Below the pieces are notes generated by a model that saw nothing but the letters and a program-made list of their open reading frames with translations, made no database searches and was not told the DNA's origin. From assembly GCF_001310085.1 (NCBI RefSeq), contig NZ_CP012643.1, forward strand, positions 2,959,501-3,023,500: 64,000 nt of DNA, read 5' to 3'. This DNA is from Rufibacter tibetensis (GTDB taxonomy: Bacteria; Bacteroidota; Bacteroidia; Cytophagales; Hymenobacteraceae). Shown piece after piece: positions 35,760 through 45,200 of this stretch (the first letter of the stretch is position 1; the number at the start of each line of letters is the position of its first letter). The position numbers and the translations under genes are program-made.

Positions 35760-36500
35760 TCAGGGCTGGAAGGGTTGCCACACAAATATAGGAGGAGGAG
35801 GGGCCTGTACCGTAACCCATGTTTTAAGAACCGGATGCTCGAAACCAAGTTCCCGCGCGTGTAGGCAGATGCTTTTGTTAGGCATGGGTTCTGGAGCGCC
35901 ATATCTAAGGTCACCCAGGATGGGGCACTTCAAAGAAGCTAACTGCACGCGAATCTGATGCGGCCTTCCGGTAACCGGCCGTACTTCCACCAAGTGCTTG
36001 CCACCTGTGCTTTTCAATAATGAATAGCTGAGCTCGGCCCGCTGGCTGCCGGGTTTTTCACTTGTCAGGGCTTTAGTAGTGTTGCGTTCAGCATCTTTCA
36101 CCAGCCAGTGGACCAAGGTTCCGTTCTCAGGATTGGGTGCCCGCTGGGTAAGAGCCCAGTAGACCTTCCTGGTTTTGTGAAGCCGAAACTGCTCATTTAA
36201 TCTGCTGAGCGCTTTGGATGTTTTCGCCAGTAATACCACCCCGCTTACTGGACGGTCCAGGCGATGCACTACACCCATGAAGACGTTGCCAGGTTTCTGG
36301 TACTTCTGTTTTACGTATTCTTTGGCCAGTTCTGAAAGCGGCACATCTCCGGTCTCATCACCTTGCACCAGCACCCCGCTTGGCTTGTTAACCACCAGAA
36401 TATGGTTGTCCTCAAAGAGTACGTCAAGGGCGGCAGAAGCGGGCATCCTGTTTTTAAGCTGTTTTGGAGAAAAGAGGCTGGAAAGGATAGCGTTGTCCAT
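35760..36500 (-). CDS. RluA family pseudouridine synthase
   Basis: 246 residues from the ATG complementary to 36498-36500. It isomerises uridine to pseudouridine in rRNA or tRNA. The catalytic aspartate lies in VVHRLDRPVSGVVLLAKTSK; other family segments are VNKPSGVLVQGD and VTGRPHQIRVQLA with ILGDLRYG. There is no S4 domain, so it is a compact RluA/RluC-like type; the target nucleotide is unknown. It follows panB by 48 bp on the same strand and is probably cotranscribed. The proposed start lies in one arm of a perfect inverted repeat; ATG 36446 is an alternative. Confidence 0.92.
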   Translation of the reverse strand: MDNAILSSLFSPKQLKNRMPASAALDVLFEDNHILVVNKPSGVLVQGDETGDVPLSELAKEYVKQKYQKPGNVFMGVVHRLDRPVSGVVLLAKTSKALSRLNEQFRLHKTRKVYWALTQRAPNPENGTLVHWLVKDAERNTTKALTSEKPGSQRAELSYSLLKSTGGKHLVEVRPVTGRPHQIRVQLASLKCPILGDLRYGAPEPMPNKSICLHARELGFEHPVLKTWVTVQAPPPPIFVWQPFQP

Positions 36501-36541
36501 TGCTGATTGCTGTATGAAGCAAAACAACCAGCAATGGACAA
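36493..36541 (-). repeat. Perfect 13-bp inverted repeat covering the pseudouridine synthase start
   Basis: TTGTCCATTGCTG (36493-36505) and CAGCAATGGACAA (36529-36541) are exact complements with a 23-nt loop. The start codon lies within one arm. Confidence 0.6.
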
Positions 36542-36548
36542 TCAACAA

Positions 36549-37367
36549 TTAATAAGCTTCTTCCTCAGTTGGGAAGTTAAGCGATTTTACGTCCTGGATG
36601 TAGTTGCTCACTGCACTGGTAATCGTTTCATGAAGTTCAGCGTAGCGGCGCAGGAACCTTGGCTTGAACTCTTTGGTGATTCCTAACAGATCATGAATTA
36701 CCAGCACCTGGCCATCAACGTGCGGACCAGCGCCTATCCCAATGATTGGAATATCTAGTTCCTCAGAAACGCGCTTGGCCAAAGCAGATGGAATTTTCTC
36801 CAGCACAATGGCAAAGCAGCCTAATTCCTGCAACAAACGGGCATCGGAGAGAAGCTTCTCAGCTTCGGCTTCTTCTTTGGCGCGCACAGAGTAAGTGCCG
36901 AATTTATAGATAGACTGTGGGGTAAGGCCTAAGTGCCCCATGACCGGAACCCCCGCGCTAAGGATACGGGTAATGGATTCTTTAATTTCTACGCCGCCTT
37001 CCAGTTTCACGCCGTGGGCGCCAGATTCTTTCATGATCCGGATGGCAGAGCGCAGAGCTTCCGAAGAATTTCCCTGGTAAGAGCCAAACGGAAGGTCTAC
37101 CACTACAAAAGCCCGCTTCACGCCACGTACCACTGAAGACGCGTGATAGATCATCTGGTCCAGGGTGATGGGTAAAGTGGTTTCATGGCCAGCCATCACG
37201 TTAGAAGCAGAGTCTCCTACCAGTAAAACATCTGTACCCGCTGCGTCCAGCAAAGTAGCCATGGAGAAATCATAAGCCGTAAGCATTGATATTTTTTCGC
37301 CACGCACTTTCATGCTTTGCAACTGGTGGGTGGTTACAATTTTTACTTCGCGTTTCTGAACAGACAT
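36549..37367 (-). CDS. panB: 3-methyl-2-oxobutanoate hydroxymethyltransferase
   Basis: 272 residues, full length. It transfers a hydroxymethyl group from methylenetetrahydrofolate to ketoisovalerate, the first committed step to pantothenate. Signature segments are [37 protein letters not shown] (Mg ligands), [12 protein letters not shown] and the catalytic region [13 protein letters not shown] with [17 protein letters not shown] -7 box lies just upstream. panC and other pantothenate genes are not in the window. Confidence 0.98.
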   Translation of the reverse strand: MSVQKREVKIVTTHQLQSMKVRGEKISMLTAYDFSMATLLDAAGTDVLLVGDSASNVMAGHETTLPITLDQMIYHASSVVRGVKRAFVVVDLPFGSYQGNSSEALRSAIRIMKESGAHGVKLEGGVEIKESITRILSAGVPVMGHLGLTPQSIYKFGTYSVRAKEEAEAEKLLSDARLLQELGCFAIVLEKIPSALAKRVSEELDIPIIGIGAGPHVDGQVLVIHDLLGITKEFKPRFLRRYAELHETITSAVSNYIQDVKSLNFPTEEEAY

Positions 37368-37392
37368 ATTAAGTAAGTAGAATAGTCTCGGG

Positions 37393-37400
37393 CAAAGGTA
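37393..37400 (-). promoter_or_regulatory. Bacteroidota -7 box for panB
   Basis: TACCTTTG on the minus strand, 25 bp before the panB ATG. Confidence 0.55.
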
Positions 37401-37525
37401 ATGAGCGGGACATTAGGAATCAGAAATTATCAGAAATTCTTGGAGACCTATCAAAGAGGTAAAATGGAGCATATTTTTATCAAGCTAAGTAGTTGTTTGA
37501 CAACCAATTTTGTTAAAACAGGCTA

Positions 37526-37568
37526 AAAGCAGAGCGGCCATCTTTCTGGAAGATGGCCGCTCTGCTTT
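37526..37568 (-). terminator. Intrinsic terminator of lptD
   Basis: AAAGCAGAGCGGCCATCTT and its complement with a 5-nt loop, directly after the lptD stop. A dispersed-motif copy (37508-37528) abuts it. Confidence 0.9.
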
Positions 37569-37572
37569 ATTT

Positions 37573-40248
37573 TTAATAAGGTCGCCCGGTGGCGCTGCTG
37601 CTGCGCCTGATGCGCAAGTCCTGGAGCAGCGATGATTTGGCGTTAATGTTAATGGAATAACGCTGCAACACTCCAAACGGTACCCAGTCAATAGACATTT
37701 GCCAGCAGTGCAAATCCCGCACAATGCCTACGTTGGTGTAACTCAGGACCCGGTTTTTAAGGTCATAGCTGGTGGTGTAGTTGACGGCCCATTTTTCTGT
37801 AAGCGTCACTGAACCGTTGAAGCCTGCCGTAGTCGCGTTGTTGACCAACTTGTTCGTGAGTACGTCTCTGGTGAAGTTGGAGGTTAAATCAACGGTGAGG
37901 GTCCAGGGGATGTTGAACTCCACGTAATCTGCCGCGGTAACGGTGCGCTGTAAAGCAGGTAGGTTGGTGGGCGGAGCAGCTCCTGAGGCGGCTTGTTGTT
38001 TGCGGGCCTGCTGGTTAAACTCAAACCCGGTGTTAAAGTTTAGGTTCATTAACCGGGCTAGTTTAAATCCTCCCTCTTCCAATAAGTACACGTTTCTTCT
38101 AGTCCCGTTCACATACTGGTAAGGGTCAAAGCTACCAGAAAGCGTCACCCCCACGTTGTTGAACAGCTTGGTAGACAAGTTCACGTTGATGTTGGAGAGC
38201 TTGAACGAGTCGGCGGCCATGTTGTAAGAGCCGGAGAAGTTGAAAGCATCAATCAAGCTCACTTTCTTGAAGACTCCGGCGCTATCGGTCTTCATTTTCA
38301 TCTCCACGTTGTTGCTCACCGAGAAGGAAAGCGCGCTGCTCAAGCCCGGCCCAGGTACGTTTCCTTCCAAGCCCTGGAAGCGGGAAAGCAACTGGGTGTT
38401 TCCTAAACTATCACGCTGTACCCGCTGGTAAAAACCAAACTCAGGGTTCCCGAAATCTGGACGGAAAGAATAAGAAAGGTTAGGAGTGAAGGTGTGCCGG
38501 ATGGCTTCAATCTTCTTGCCTTTGATCTGGGCTATGCCGTACAAGTTGGTGGTAAGTGAAAGCCCACCCTGGTATTGGTAGGTTCGGTGCAGGCCTTTCA
38601 GGGTATCGGCTGCCAACAGGTTTGACCCCGGAACATTGCGGTAGTTGTATTTCTTGGTGAACCAGCTTTCACTGTAACTCACGCCCGGCGTCAGTTTGAA
38701 ATACTTGAATAGACTTACCGTACCTAGCGTGATAGGAATGTCATGGTTAATGCTGGTGCGGGCGTTTCTGAAAATTTGCGCTAGGTTAGAGCCATTGATG
38801 GCCACCACAGTGTCCCGGCCTATGCTGTTAGAGAAGGGAAAGCCTAAACTTGAGCCCGTAGAAATGTTGTTAGAGACAAACTGACGGGCGTTCAGGTTAT
38901 AGCCAATCCTGATGCCTTCAATCCAGCGGCCAGTCAACGTGCCGCCAAACCATTCAATAGGGCTTTGGCTCGCTACCCCAAAACTGAAATCCGGCAGGGT
39001 AAAGCTCATGGCCTGCACAGGCGTTGTTTCTCCGGTTTCACTGCGCTGTATCAAAGTTCTCTGGCTTTGAGAAATAGTTACCCCGTAGTTAATTGGAGAG
39101 TTAGGGCTGCTCTTGCGGTAAGATACCGTTGAGTTAAAAGCCGGTGACAACGCATTTTGAGGACTAGTGGAGTTACGTTGGTTGTAGAACTGGCTACCGG
39201 CGTTCACACTGGCAGAGAACTGTCCCTTGCCCGGACGGGTTACTGGTTGGTGGCTCCAGCTAATCCAGATGTCACGGGAATCTGAGCTGTAGTTATAAAC
39301 ATTGTCTGTGGTAACGCCAGCCCCTATGTTTTCAGTGGCTTTTATGAAAGTGTGGCTTAGAGAGAAGTTACCGCTGAATTTGTAACGCTTGGTGTAAGTA
39401 GACTGTAGACGGGCGCCGTAGCCGCCCAGTGAGTAAATGTCACCGGTAATGCGCATGTCCATGTACTCGTTCATGGCCCAGTAGAAACCACCCTCGCGCA
39501 GGTAGAAGCCTTGCTGGTTTGATTCGCCAAAAGTTGGAATGATAACCCCGGAACCTCTTTTACGCGGCGAGGGAAAGAACCCGAACGGCAAGCCAATGGG
39601 AGTGGGGACATCGGCAAACACCAGGTGAAAAGGTCCGGCAATGACACGGTCATTGGGAATCACTTTCATTTTGGTGGCCTTTATGTAAAAGTGGGGGTGT
39701 TCCAGGTCGCAGGTGGTGTAGCGGGCGTGTCTTCCGTACACGCTTCCCTCGGCATCGCGTTTAATGGTTTCCGCGTGGATGTAGCCTTCACCCTGGGTGG
39801 TGACTGCCCCAATTACGCGGCCTTTCTTGCTTTTATAGTTATAGCTCATCCGCTCGGCCTGGTACGTTTCTGCCCCGTTCTTGAAAAGCGGTTTGTTCTG
39901 GAGCACTCCGGCTGAGTCTACCATGCCTTCAGCGTCTATAATATTTGTTTTCCAGTTAATCTGGATAAAGGCCGCATCCAGGGCCACCTCGCCATAATCA
40001 ATATGGGCATCGCCGTACAGGTACATGATTTGACTCACGGCATCATAGCGAATAGAATCTTTGGCTTTATAATTGATTGTGGTCTCAATATCGCCCTTGG
40101 CTTTGGCGTTGGTAGTATCTGAAGGGGTGACTACCAGAGAGTCAGAACGGGTGGGGCGGACTTGCGCGCTTCCCTCTATGCTGATAAAAAAGACAAGCCC
40201 ATAAAAGAGGGCAATTGCCAAAAACAGGAGGGATCTCTTCTGATTCAA
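37573..40248 (-). CDS. lptD: LPS-assembly protein LptD (Bacteroidota type)
   Basis: 891 residues. A signal peptide or anchor (LLFLAIALFYGLVFFISIEG) is followed by an OstA/LptA-like beta-jellyroll (~60-200: INYKAKDSIRYDAVSQIMYL, YGDAHIDYGEV). The large LptD barrel follows, with the hallmark TPIGLPFGFFPSPRKRGSGV and IIPTFGESNQQGFYLREGGF. It inserts lipopolysaccharide into the outer leaflet together with LptE, which is not seen here. The gene is divergent from an amidase-MlaD pair, and this order recurs in the phylum. A -7 box is at 40279-40286. Confidence 0.93.
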   Translation of the reverse strand: MNQKRSLLFLAIALFYGLVFFISIEGSAQVRPTRSDSLVVTPSDTTNAKAKGDIETTINYKAKDSIRYDAVSQIMYLYGDAHIDYGEVALDAAFIQINWKTNIIDAEGMVDSAGVLQNKPLFKNGAETYQAERMSYNYKSKKGRVIGAVTTQGEGYIHAETIKRDAEGSVYGRHARYTTCDLEHPHFYIKATKMKVIPNDRVIAGPFHLVFADVPTPIGLPFGFFPSPRKRGSGVIIPTFGESNQQGFYLREGGFYWAMNEYMDMRITGDIYSLGGYGARLQSTYTKRYKFSGNFSLSHTFIKATENIGAGVTTDNVYNYSSDSRDIWISWSHQPVTRPGKGQFSASVNAGSQFYNQRNSTSPQNALSPAFNSTVSYRKSSPNSPINYGVTISQSQRTLIQRSETGETTPVQAMSFTLPDFSFGVASQSPIEWFGGTLTGRWIEGIRIGYNLNARQFVSNNISTGSSLGFPFSNSIGRDTVVAINGSNLAQIFRNARTSINHDIPITLGTVSLFKYFKLTPGVSYSESWFTKKYNYRNVPGSNLLAADTLKGLHRTYQYQGGLSLTTNLYGIAQIKGKKIEAIRHTFTPNLSYSFRPDFGNPEFGFYQRVQRDSLGNTQLLSRFQGLEGNVPGPGLSSALSFSVSNNVEMKMKTDSAGVFKKVSLIDAFNFSGSYNMAADSFKLSNINVNLSTKLFNNVGVTLSGSFDPYQYVNGTRRNVYLLEEGGFKLARLMNLNFNTGFEFNQQARKQQAASGAAPPTNLPALQRTVTAADYVEFNIPWTLTVDLTSNFTRDVLTNKLVNNATTAGFNGSVTLTEKWAVNYTTSYDLKNRVLSYTNVGIVRDLHCWQMSIDWVPFGVLQRYSININAKSSLLQDLRIRRSSSATGRPY

Positions 40249-40278
40249 GTAAATTTTTTGTTATTTTGTTTATTAGGA

Positions 40279-40286
40279 CAAAGTTA
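40279..40286 (-). promoter_or_regulatory. Bacteroidota -7 box for lptD
   Basis: TAACTTTG on the minus strand, 30 bp before the lptD ATG. Confidence 0.55.
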
Positions 40287-40315
40287 TCAACAATAGCTTT
40301 TAACTAACGCATCTC

Positions 40316-41092
40316 GTGAAAAATATTGTCTCGCTTACCATCTTTGCTTTTTTACTGTTTAGTTCTTTCACCACGTTTGAGCGGAAGGAGGTTAAAGTGC
40401 GAACTGTGGTAATTGACGCCGGGCACGGCGGAAAAGACACGGGTTGTAACGGAACTTCGGCCCGGGAAAAAGATGTGGCTTTAAAGGTGGCCCTGAAACT
40501 TGGGGAACTCATTCAGGAGAATATTCCGGACGTAAAGGTGGTGTATACCCGCAAAGATGACCGGTTTGTAGAACTGATTGACCGGGCCGGCATAGCCAAT
40601 AAAAACCACGCAGATCTGTTTGTTTCCATCCACTGCAACTCGGGCCCAAGCGCCGCTTACGGTACTGAGACCTATACCATGGGGCAACATAAATCTGACG
40701 GAAACCTGGCGGTTGCCAAACGGGAAAACTCAGTAGTGTTACAGGAAGAAAACTACGAGAAAAAATACAACGGCTTCAACCCAAACTCTCCACAAAACCA
40801 CATTCTTTTTAGTTTATTCCAGAGTGCTTACCTAGACAACAGTCTTCGATTTGCTCAGAAAGTAGAGAAAGAGTTCAAGACCAAGGTAGGCCGGTCTAGC
40901 CGGGGGGTGAAACAGGCGGGCTTTTTGGTGCTATGGAAATCGGCAATGCCCAGCACGTTGATTGAAATCGGATTTTTGACGAACCCAACGGAAGAGAGGT
41001 TCCTCAACGATAAAACCAATCAAACGTATATGGCATCAGGCATATATCGCGCTTTCAGAGATTACAAGCGAGAACTTGAAGCCATGAACTAA
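40316..41092 (+). CDS. N-acetylmuramoyl-L-alanine amidase (amidase_3, AmiC-like)
   Basis: 258 residues starting with GTG at 40316 and a signal peptide (SLTIFAFLLFSSFTTF). Amidase_3 zinc ligands are in VIDAGHGGKDTG, the glutamate in SAREKDVAL, and the histidine in LFVSIHCNSG. The catalytic glutamate is in STLIEIGFLTNPTEERFL. The ~20-residue YEKKYNGFNPNSPQNHI insertion is typical of the Bacteroidota form. It splits septal peptidoglycan in the periplasm. The mce gene follows after 13 bp, in one operon. Confidence 0.95.
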   Translation: MKNIVSLTIFAFLLFSSFTTFERKEVKVRTVVIDAGHGGKDTGCNGTSAREKDVALKVALKLGELIQENIPDVKVVYTRKDDRFVELIDRAGIANKNHADLFVSIHCNSGPSAAYGTETYTMGQHKSDGNLAVAKRENSVVLQEENYEKKYNGFNPNSPQNHILFSLFQSAYLDNSLRFAQKVEKEFKTKVGRSSRGVKQAGFLVLWKSAMPSTLIEIGFLTNPTEERFLNDKTNQTYMASGIYRAFRDYKRELEAMN

Positions 41093-41105
41093 AAATCTTA
41101 CACCT

Positions 41106-42119
41106 GTGAAATTTTCCAAAGAACTCAAAGTAGCGTTGTTGGGCATTGTGTCTTTAGCAGCACTCTACGTGGGCTTTCTATTTTTAAAAGGTAGTAATGT
41201 TCTTTCCTCCACCCGTACCTACTATGTCACTTATGACTCGGTAGAAGGGTTGGCTGTATCTAACCCGGTACTTATCAATGGCTTTAGGGTTGGTTTAGTG
41301 AAGGAAATGGTACTAGATCAGAAGAAAGGCAACAAGATTCTGGTTACCCTTGACATTGAGAAAGACATTGACGTAGGAGACTCTACCGTGGCCATGCTGG
41401 TAAGCTCAGATCTACTGGGCGGCAAGGCCATTGAATTGTATATGGGCCGCAACCGCATCCGCTACAAGGGTGGCGAGTTCCTGATCCCATTCGCAAAAAG
41501 GAGTATTACGGACATGCTTTCAGAAAGGGCAATGCCGGTTTTGGGCACTGTTGATACCACCCTGCAGCGCCTGAACGCCTTCTTAGACAAGGATGCGAAG
41601 CAGAGCATTCAGTCTATTCTGCTTAATGCGCAGGCTACTTCTGAAACCTTGCGCGCTGTTGCTTTGGCCAACCAAGGGAATATCAATGAAATCACCAGCA
41701 ACCTGGCTCAACTAACTTCTGCCTTACGGGGTACCGAAGCCAAGTTCAGCCGTTTGGCGGGTAACCTCAACAGCATCACAGACACCATAGATGTGAATTC
41801 TATGAATAGTGCCATCAGGGGGTTAGACAGCACCATCTCGCAGGCGCAACTTACCATGAGCAAGATCAACCAAGCCAACGGAAGTTTGGGGAAACTCATG
41901 AACGATGATTCCCTTTACCGCAACCTTAACGGCTCCAGTGAAAGCCTGAATGCGTTGCTGATGGACCTGAAAGCAAACCCTAAACGTTACGTGCATTTCT
42001 CATTACTACAGATTGGTGGTGGTACCAAGGTAGACAAAGCCACTAATGTGAAAGAAGCTGAAAAGGTGAAAAACGCAAACAAGGTAGAGAATGCAGGCAC
42101 CGTAGAGGAAAAGAAATAA
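41106..42119 (+). CDS. MlaD/MCE family lipid-transport protein
   Basis: 337 residues from a GTG at 41106. One N-terminal membrane helix (VALLGIVSLAALYVGFLFL) is followed by an MCE domain (YYVTYDSVEGLAVSNPVLIN, GFRVGLVKEM, SSDLLGGKAIELYMG). A long helical segment with a heptad-like pattern follows, then a lysine/glutamate-rich tail. MCE proteins form hexameric shuttles carrying phospholipids between the inner and outer membrane. The MlaE/MlaF permease genes are not adjacent. It is cotranscribed with the amidase and ends at a strong terminator. Confidence 0.93.
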   Translation: MKFSKELKVALLGIVSLAALYVGFLFLKGSNVLSSTRTYYVTYDSVEGLAVSNPVLINGFRVGLVKEMVLDQKKGNKILVTLDIEKDIDVGDSTVAMLVSSDLLGGKAIELYMGRNRIRYKGGEFLIPFAKRSITDMLSERAMPVLGTVDTTLQRLNAFLDKDAKQSIQSILLNAQATSETLRAVALANQGNINEITSNLAQLTSALRGTEAKFSRLAGNLNSITDTIDVNSMNSAIRGLDSTISQAQLTMSKINQANGSLGKLMNDDSLYRNLNGSSESLNALLMDLKANPKRYVHFSLLQIGGGTKVDKATNVKEAEKVKNANKVENAGTVEEKK

Positions 42120-42137
42120 CCATACAGAACTCTTAAG

Positions 42138-42187
42138 AAGAAGCGTTTTGGCTCCGTTTTGTAGAAAACGGTACCAAAACGCTTCTT
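42138..42187 (+). terminator. Intrinsic terminator after the MlaD gene
   Basis: A nested stem: AAGAAGCGTTTTGG pairs with CCAAAACGCTTCTT, and inside it CCGTTTT pairs with AAAACGG. Confidence 0.85.
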
Positions 42188-42247
42188 TGTTTCAGAACGT
42201 AAGTGTTTTTAGAAACCTAACAAGTGTTAGCCTTTTCTGAATTTTGC

Positions 42248-42255
42248 TATATTTG
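42248..42255 (+). promoter_or_regulatory. Bacteroidota -7 box for the carboxylase gene
   Basis: TATATTTG matches TAnnTTTG, 50 bp before the ATG at 42306. Confidence 0.5.
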
Positions 42256-42305
42256 TAGTACCCGCATTGGGCCAATAACCCCTAACCACTCGCTTTCGCA
42301 GAATT

Positions 42306-43934
42306 ATGGATATTGAATTCAATAAGAACGAAGACAGCCTGAAACAGCTTTGCTTTCAACTTAAGAGCAGACATCACAAAGTAGCCTTAGGCGGCGGCGA
42401 AAAAGCCATTGCCAAACAGCACGAGAAAGGCAAACTTACCGCTCGCGAACGCATCAAATACCTGCTAGATGAAGACTCTGAGTTCCTGGAGATAGCCACT
42501 TTTGCGGGAGAAGGCATGTACCAGGAATACGGTGGTTGCCCGGGTGGTGGAGTGGTGGCCGGGATAGGTTACGTGAAAGGCCGGCAGTGCATGGTAGTAG
42601 CCAATGACGCCACCGTGAAGGCGGGTGCCTGGTTTCCCATTACCGCTAAGAAAAACCTACGCGCCCAAGAAATTGCCATAGAGAACCGCTTGCCGGTCAT
42701 TTACCTGGTAGACAGTGCGGGCGTGTTTCTGCCCATGCAGGATGAGATTTTTCCTGACAAAGAACACTTTGGACGCATGTTCCGGAACAACGCCATCATG
42801 AGTTCAGAGGGCATTGTGCAGATCTCGGCCATTATGGGTTCCTGCGTGGCTGGTGGTGCGTACCTGCCCATCATGAGTGACGAGGCCATGATTGTGGAAG
42901 GCACCGGCTCTATCTTCCTGGCGGGTTCTTACCTGGTGAAAGCCGCCATTGGCGAAACCATTGACAATGAAACCTTGGGCGGCGCTTCTACTCATTCTGA
43001 GATTTCAGGTGTCACCGATTATAAATTTGAGACTGATCAGGAATGCCTGGACCACATCCGGAACATTTTTGACAAAATGGGCGAGAATCCCAAAGCTGGC
43101 TTCAACCGCACTACTCCGGCAGAGCCGAAACTAGATCCAAAAGAAATTTACGGTCTGCTGCCCCAGGACCGCGTAAAGCCTTATGACATGATGGACATCA
43201 TCCATCGGTTGGTAGATAATTCTGAGTTTGAGCCTTACAAAGACCTGTACGGGCAGAGCCTAATCTGTGGGCTGGCCCGCATTGACGGATGGGCCGTGGG
43301 CATTGTGGCCAACCAGCGCAAGATTGTCAAGAGCAAAAAAGGCGAAATGCAGATGGGCGGCGTGATCTACTCAGACTCTGCTGACAAAGCCGCACGCTTT
43401 ATCATGAATTGCAACCAGAAGAAAATACCGCTGGTGTTTTTGCAGGACGTCTCTGGTTTTATGGTGGGCAGCAAGGCCGAGCACGGTGGTATCATCAAAG
43501 ACGGCGCTAAGCTGGTGAATGCCATGAGCAACAGCGTGGTGCCTAAGTTTACCATTCTGATAGGCAACAGCTACGGCGCGGGCAACTACGCCATGTGCGG
43601 CAAAGCCTACGACCCACGTTTGATTTTCGCCTGGCCCACAGCGCAATTGGCGGTGATGTCAGGAGCATCGGCGGCAAAGACCTTGTTGCAGATTCAGGTG
43701 GCTTCGCTCAAAGCAAAAGGAGAAGTCATTACTCCAGAAGCAGAGAAAGAGCTTTTAGATAAAATTACCGCCCGGTACAATGAGCAGTTGTCGCCGTATT
43801 ACGCTGCCGCCCGCCTGTGGGTAGACGGCATCATTGACCCGCTGGAAACCCGTAAAGTGATCTCCATGGGGATTGAGGCGGCCAATCATGCACCCATCAC
43901 CAAACCGTTCAACGTAGGCGTGATTCAAACCTGA
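42306..43934 (+). CDS. Acyl-CoA carboxylase beta (carboxyltransferase) subunit, MccB-like
   Basis: 542 residues. The protein is a biotin-dependent carboxyltransferase: KGKLTARERIKYLLDEDSEF, CMVVANDATVKAGAWFPIT, IYLVDSAGVFLPMQDEIFPD and the paired oxyanion segments SCVAGGAYLPIMSDE and NSYGAGNYAMCGKAYDP. The FLPMQDEIFPDKEHFGR segment is more like methylcrotonyl-CoA carboxylase than propionyl-CoA carboxylase, so leucine degradation is likely but not certain. It needs an alpha subunit with biotin carboxylase and carrier domains, which is not in the window. Confidence 0.93.
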   Translation: MDIEFNKNEDSLKQLCFQLKSRHHKVALGGGEKAIAKQHEKGKLTARERIKYLLDEDSEFLEIATFAGEGMYQEYGGCPGGGVVAGIGYVKGRQCMVVANDATVKAGAWFPITAKKNLRAQEIAIENRLPVIYLVDSAGVFLPMQDEIFPDKEHFGRMFRNNAIMSSEGIVQISAIMGSCVAGGAYLPIMSDEAMIVEGTGSIFLAGSYLVKAAIGETIDNETLGGASTHSEISGVTDYKFETDQECLDHIRNIFDKMGENPKAGFNRTTPAEPKLDPKEIYGLLPQDRVKPYDMMDIIHRLVDNSEFEPYKDLYGQSLICGLARIDGWAVGIVANQRKIVKSKKGEMQMGGVIYSDSADKAARFIMNCNQKKIPLVFLQDVSGFMVGSKAEHGGIIKDGAKLVNAMSNSVVPKFTILIGNSYGAGNYAMCGKAYDPRLIFAWPTAQLAVMSGASAAKTLLQIQVASLKAKGEVITPEAEKELLDKITARYNEQLSPYYAAARLWVDGIIDPLETRKVISMGIEAANHAPITKPFNVGVIQT

Positions 43935-44068
43935 TTTCAAAGGTGAGTTTGACCTTTAGGAATTAAAAATTGCCCATCTGTACGGAAGTAGGGCGTCAAT
44001 TTCCGTATGAGGAACGGAGGATTCAATTCTTAATCCCTAATTTTAAATTCTTAATCAATCCGTCTGCT

Positions 44069-45004
44069 TTGACCAATAAAGAAATAAAAGCGCTGATTTC
44101 ATTGCTGGATGACAAAGATCCGGAGGTGGTGGCGCATGTGCACCAGCGAATAGTTGACTTAGGCGATACCATTACTCCTTTTCTGGAGGAGGCTTGGGAA
44201 GAAAGCCTTGACCCGGAGCACCAGAAAAAACTGGAGGACCTGATCCATGACCTGCAGTATTCGTCTCTGGTGCAGCGCTTGAAGACTTGGAAAGAAGAAG
44301 GGGGTACTGATCTGGTAAGGGGTATGTGGCTGGTGAGCACTTACCAGTACCCAGACGTGAGTTTGGAAGATATCAACCGCTCCATAGACCAATTATACTA
44401 CGAGGCTTGGGTGCACGTGCGCCCAGACATGCACCCGTATGATCAGGTGAAAACCCTGAACTACGTGCTTTTTAAGCTACACCGGTTTTCAGCCAATACC
44501 AAGAACTTCCACGCGCCGGCAAATTCCATGATTAACCAGGTGTTGGAATCCAAGCGGGGTAATCCGCTTTCATTGTGTGTGGTTTACATGACCCTGGCGC
44601 AAAAGCTGGGTTTACCGGTGTACGGGGTAAATTTGCCCAACCTGTTTGTGCTTACCTTTAAGAGTGACATACTGCCCCAGTTCTACATCAATGTGTACAA
44701 CCGGGGCCTCATCCTCACCAAAGCCGACATTGACAATTACCTGCTGCAGCTTAACCTCAATCCGTTAGAGATATTCTATGAGCCTTGCTCACCTGTAGAC
44801 ATTGTGCGGCGGGCGCTCAGAAACCTTTCCCTTTCCTATGAAAAGCTCAATGATCCTGAGAAAGCCACCGAAATTGAGAAACTCATAGACGTAGTGGGCG
44901 ATGAGGAACCCATGAAAGCCAACGAGTCAGCGGAAGGAGATGATACAGATGAAGACGAAGATTTTGACGAAGGCTACGGCGAAGAGGATGACGAAGACCT
45001 ATAA
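44069..45004 (+). CDS. SirB1/transglutaminase-like family protein
   Basis: 311 residues if translation begins at the TTG at 44069 (TNKEIKALISLLDDKD). The frame stays open back to 43970, but that stretch is AT-rich and reads like non-coding DNA, and no ATG exists upstream. Residues ~60-270 match the SirB1 N-terminal/transglutaminase-like domain: SIDQLYYEAWVHVRPDMHPY, NSMINQVLESKRGNPLSLCV and LGLPVYGVNLPNLFVL, with the conserved Cys after NPLS. TPR-like helices follow, and the tail is strongly acidic (DTDEDEDFDEGYGEEDDEDL). It is cytoplasmic with no established activity. Confidence 0.85.
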   Translation: MTNKEIKALISLLDDKDPEVVAHVHQRIVDLGDTITPFLEEAWEESLDPEHQKKLEDLIHDLQYSSLVQRLKTWKEEGGTDLVRGMWLVSTYQYPDVSLEDINRSIDQLYYEAWVHVRPDMHPYDQVKTLNYVLFKLHRFSANTKNFHAPANSMINQVLESKRGNPLSLCVVYMTLAQKLGLPVYGVNLPNLFVLTFKSDILPQFYINVYNRGLILTKADIDNYLLQLNLNPLEIFYEPCSPVDIVRRALRNLSLSYEKLNDPEKATEIEKLIDVVGDEEPMKANESAEGDDTDEDEDFDEGYGEEDDEDL

Positions 45005-45040
45005 TGTTTAGGGCTAATTTTACTAAAACAAGCCCTAAAC
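45005..45040. repeat. Palindromic double copy of the dispersed motif
   Basis: GTTTAGGGCT and AGCCCTAAAC are exact complements around TAAAACAA-type AT sequence, so this copy reads as the motif on both strands. It sits between the SirB1 stop and a separate terminator. Confidence 0.7.
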
Positions 45041-45058
45041 AGGAAGACAATAATTAGC

Positions 45059-45087
45059 AAGCCACTCTGCAAAGAGTGGCTTTTTTT
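45059..45087 (+). terminator. Intrinsic terminator after the SirB1-like gene
   Basis: GCCACTCT, loop GCAA, AGAGTGGC, then seven T. Confidence 0.9.
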
Positions 45088-45126
45088 GTGCACAGGCACC
45101 TGTAAATCAGAAGGGTTTGTAGAGTA

Positions 45127-45150
45127 TTTTTTGAAAAATAGCTTCTAAAC
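45127..45150 (+). repeat. Copy of the dispersed intergenic motif
   Basis: TTTTTTGAAAAATAGCTTCT then AAAC, ~25 bp upstream of a -7-like box (TATCTTTA, 45175-45182) of the aminotransferase gene. Confidence 0.55.
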
Positions 45151-45200
45151 AGAATCAGGGCATTCGTAGATCACTATCTTTAGGGCTTCATGTTGGCATT

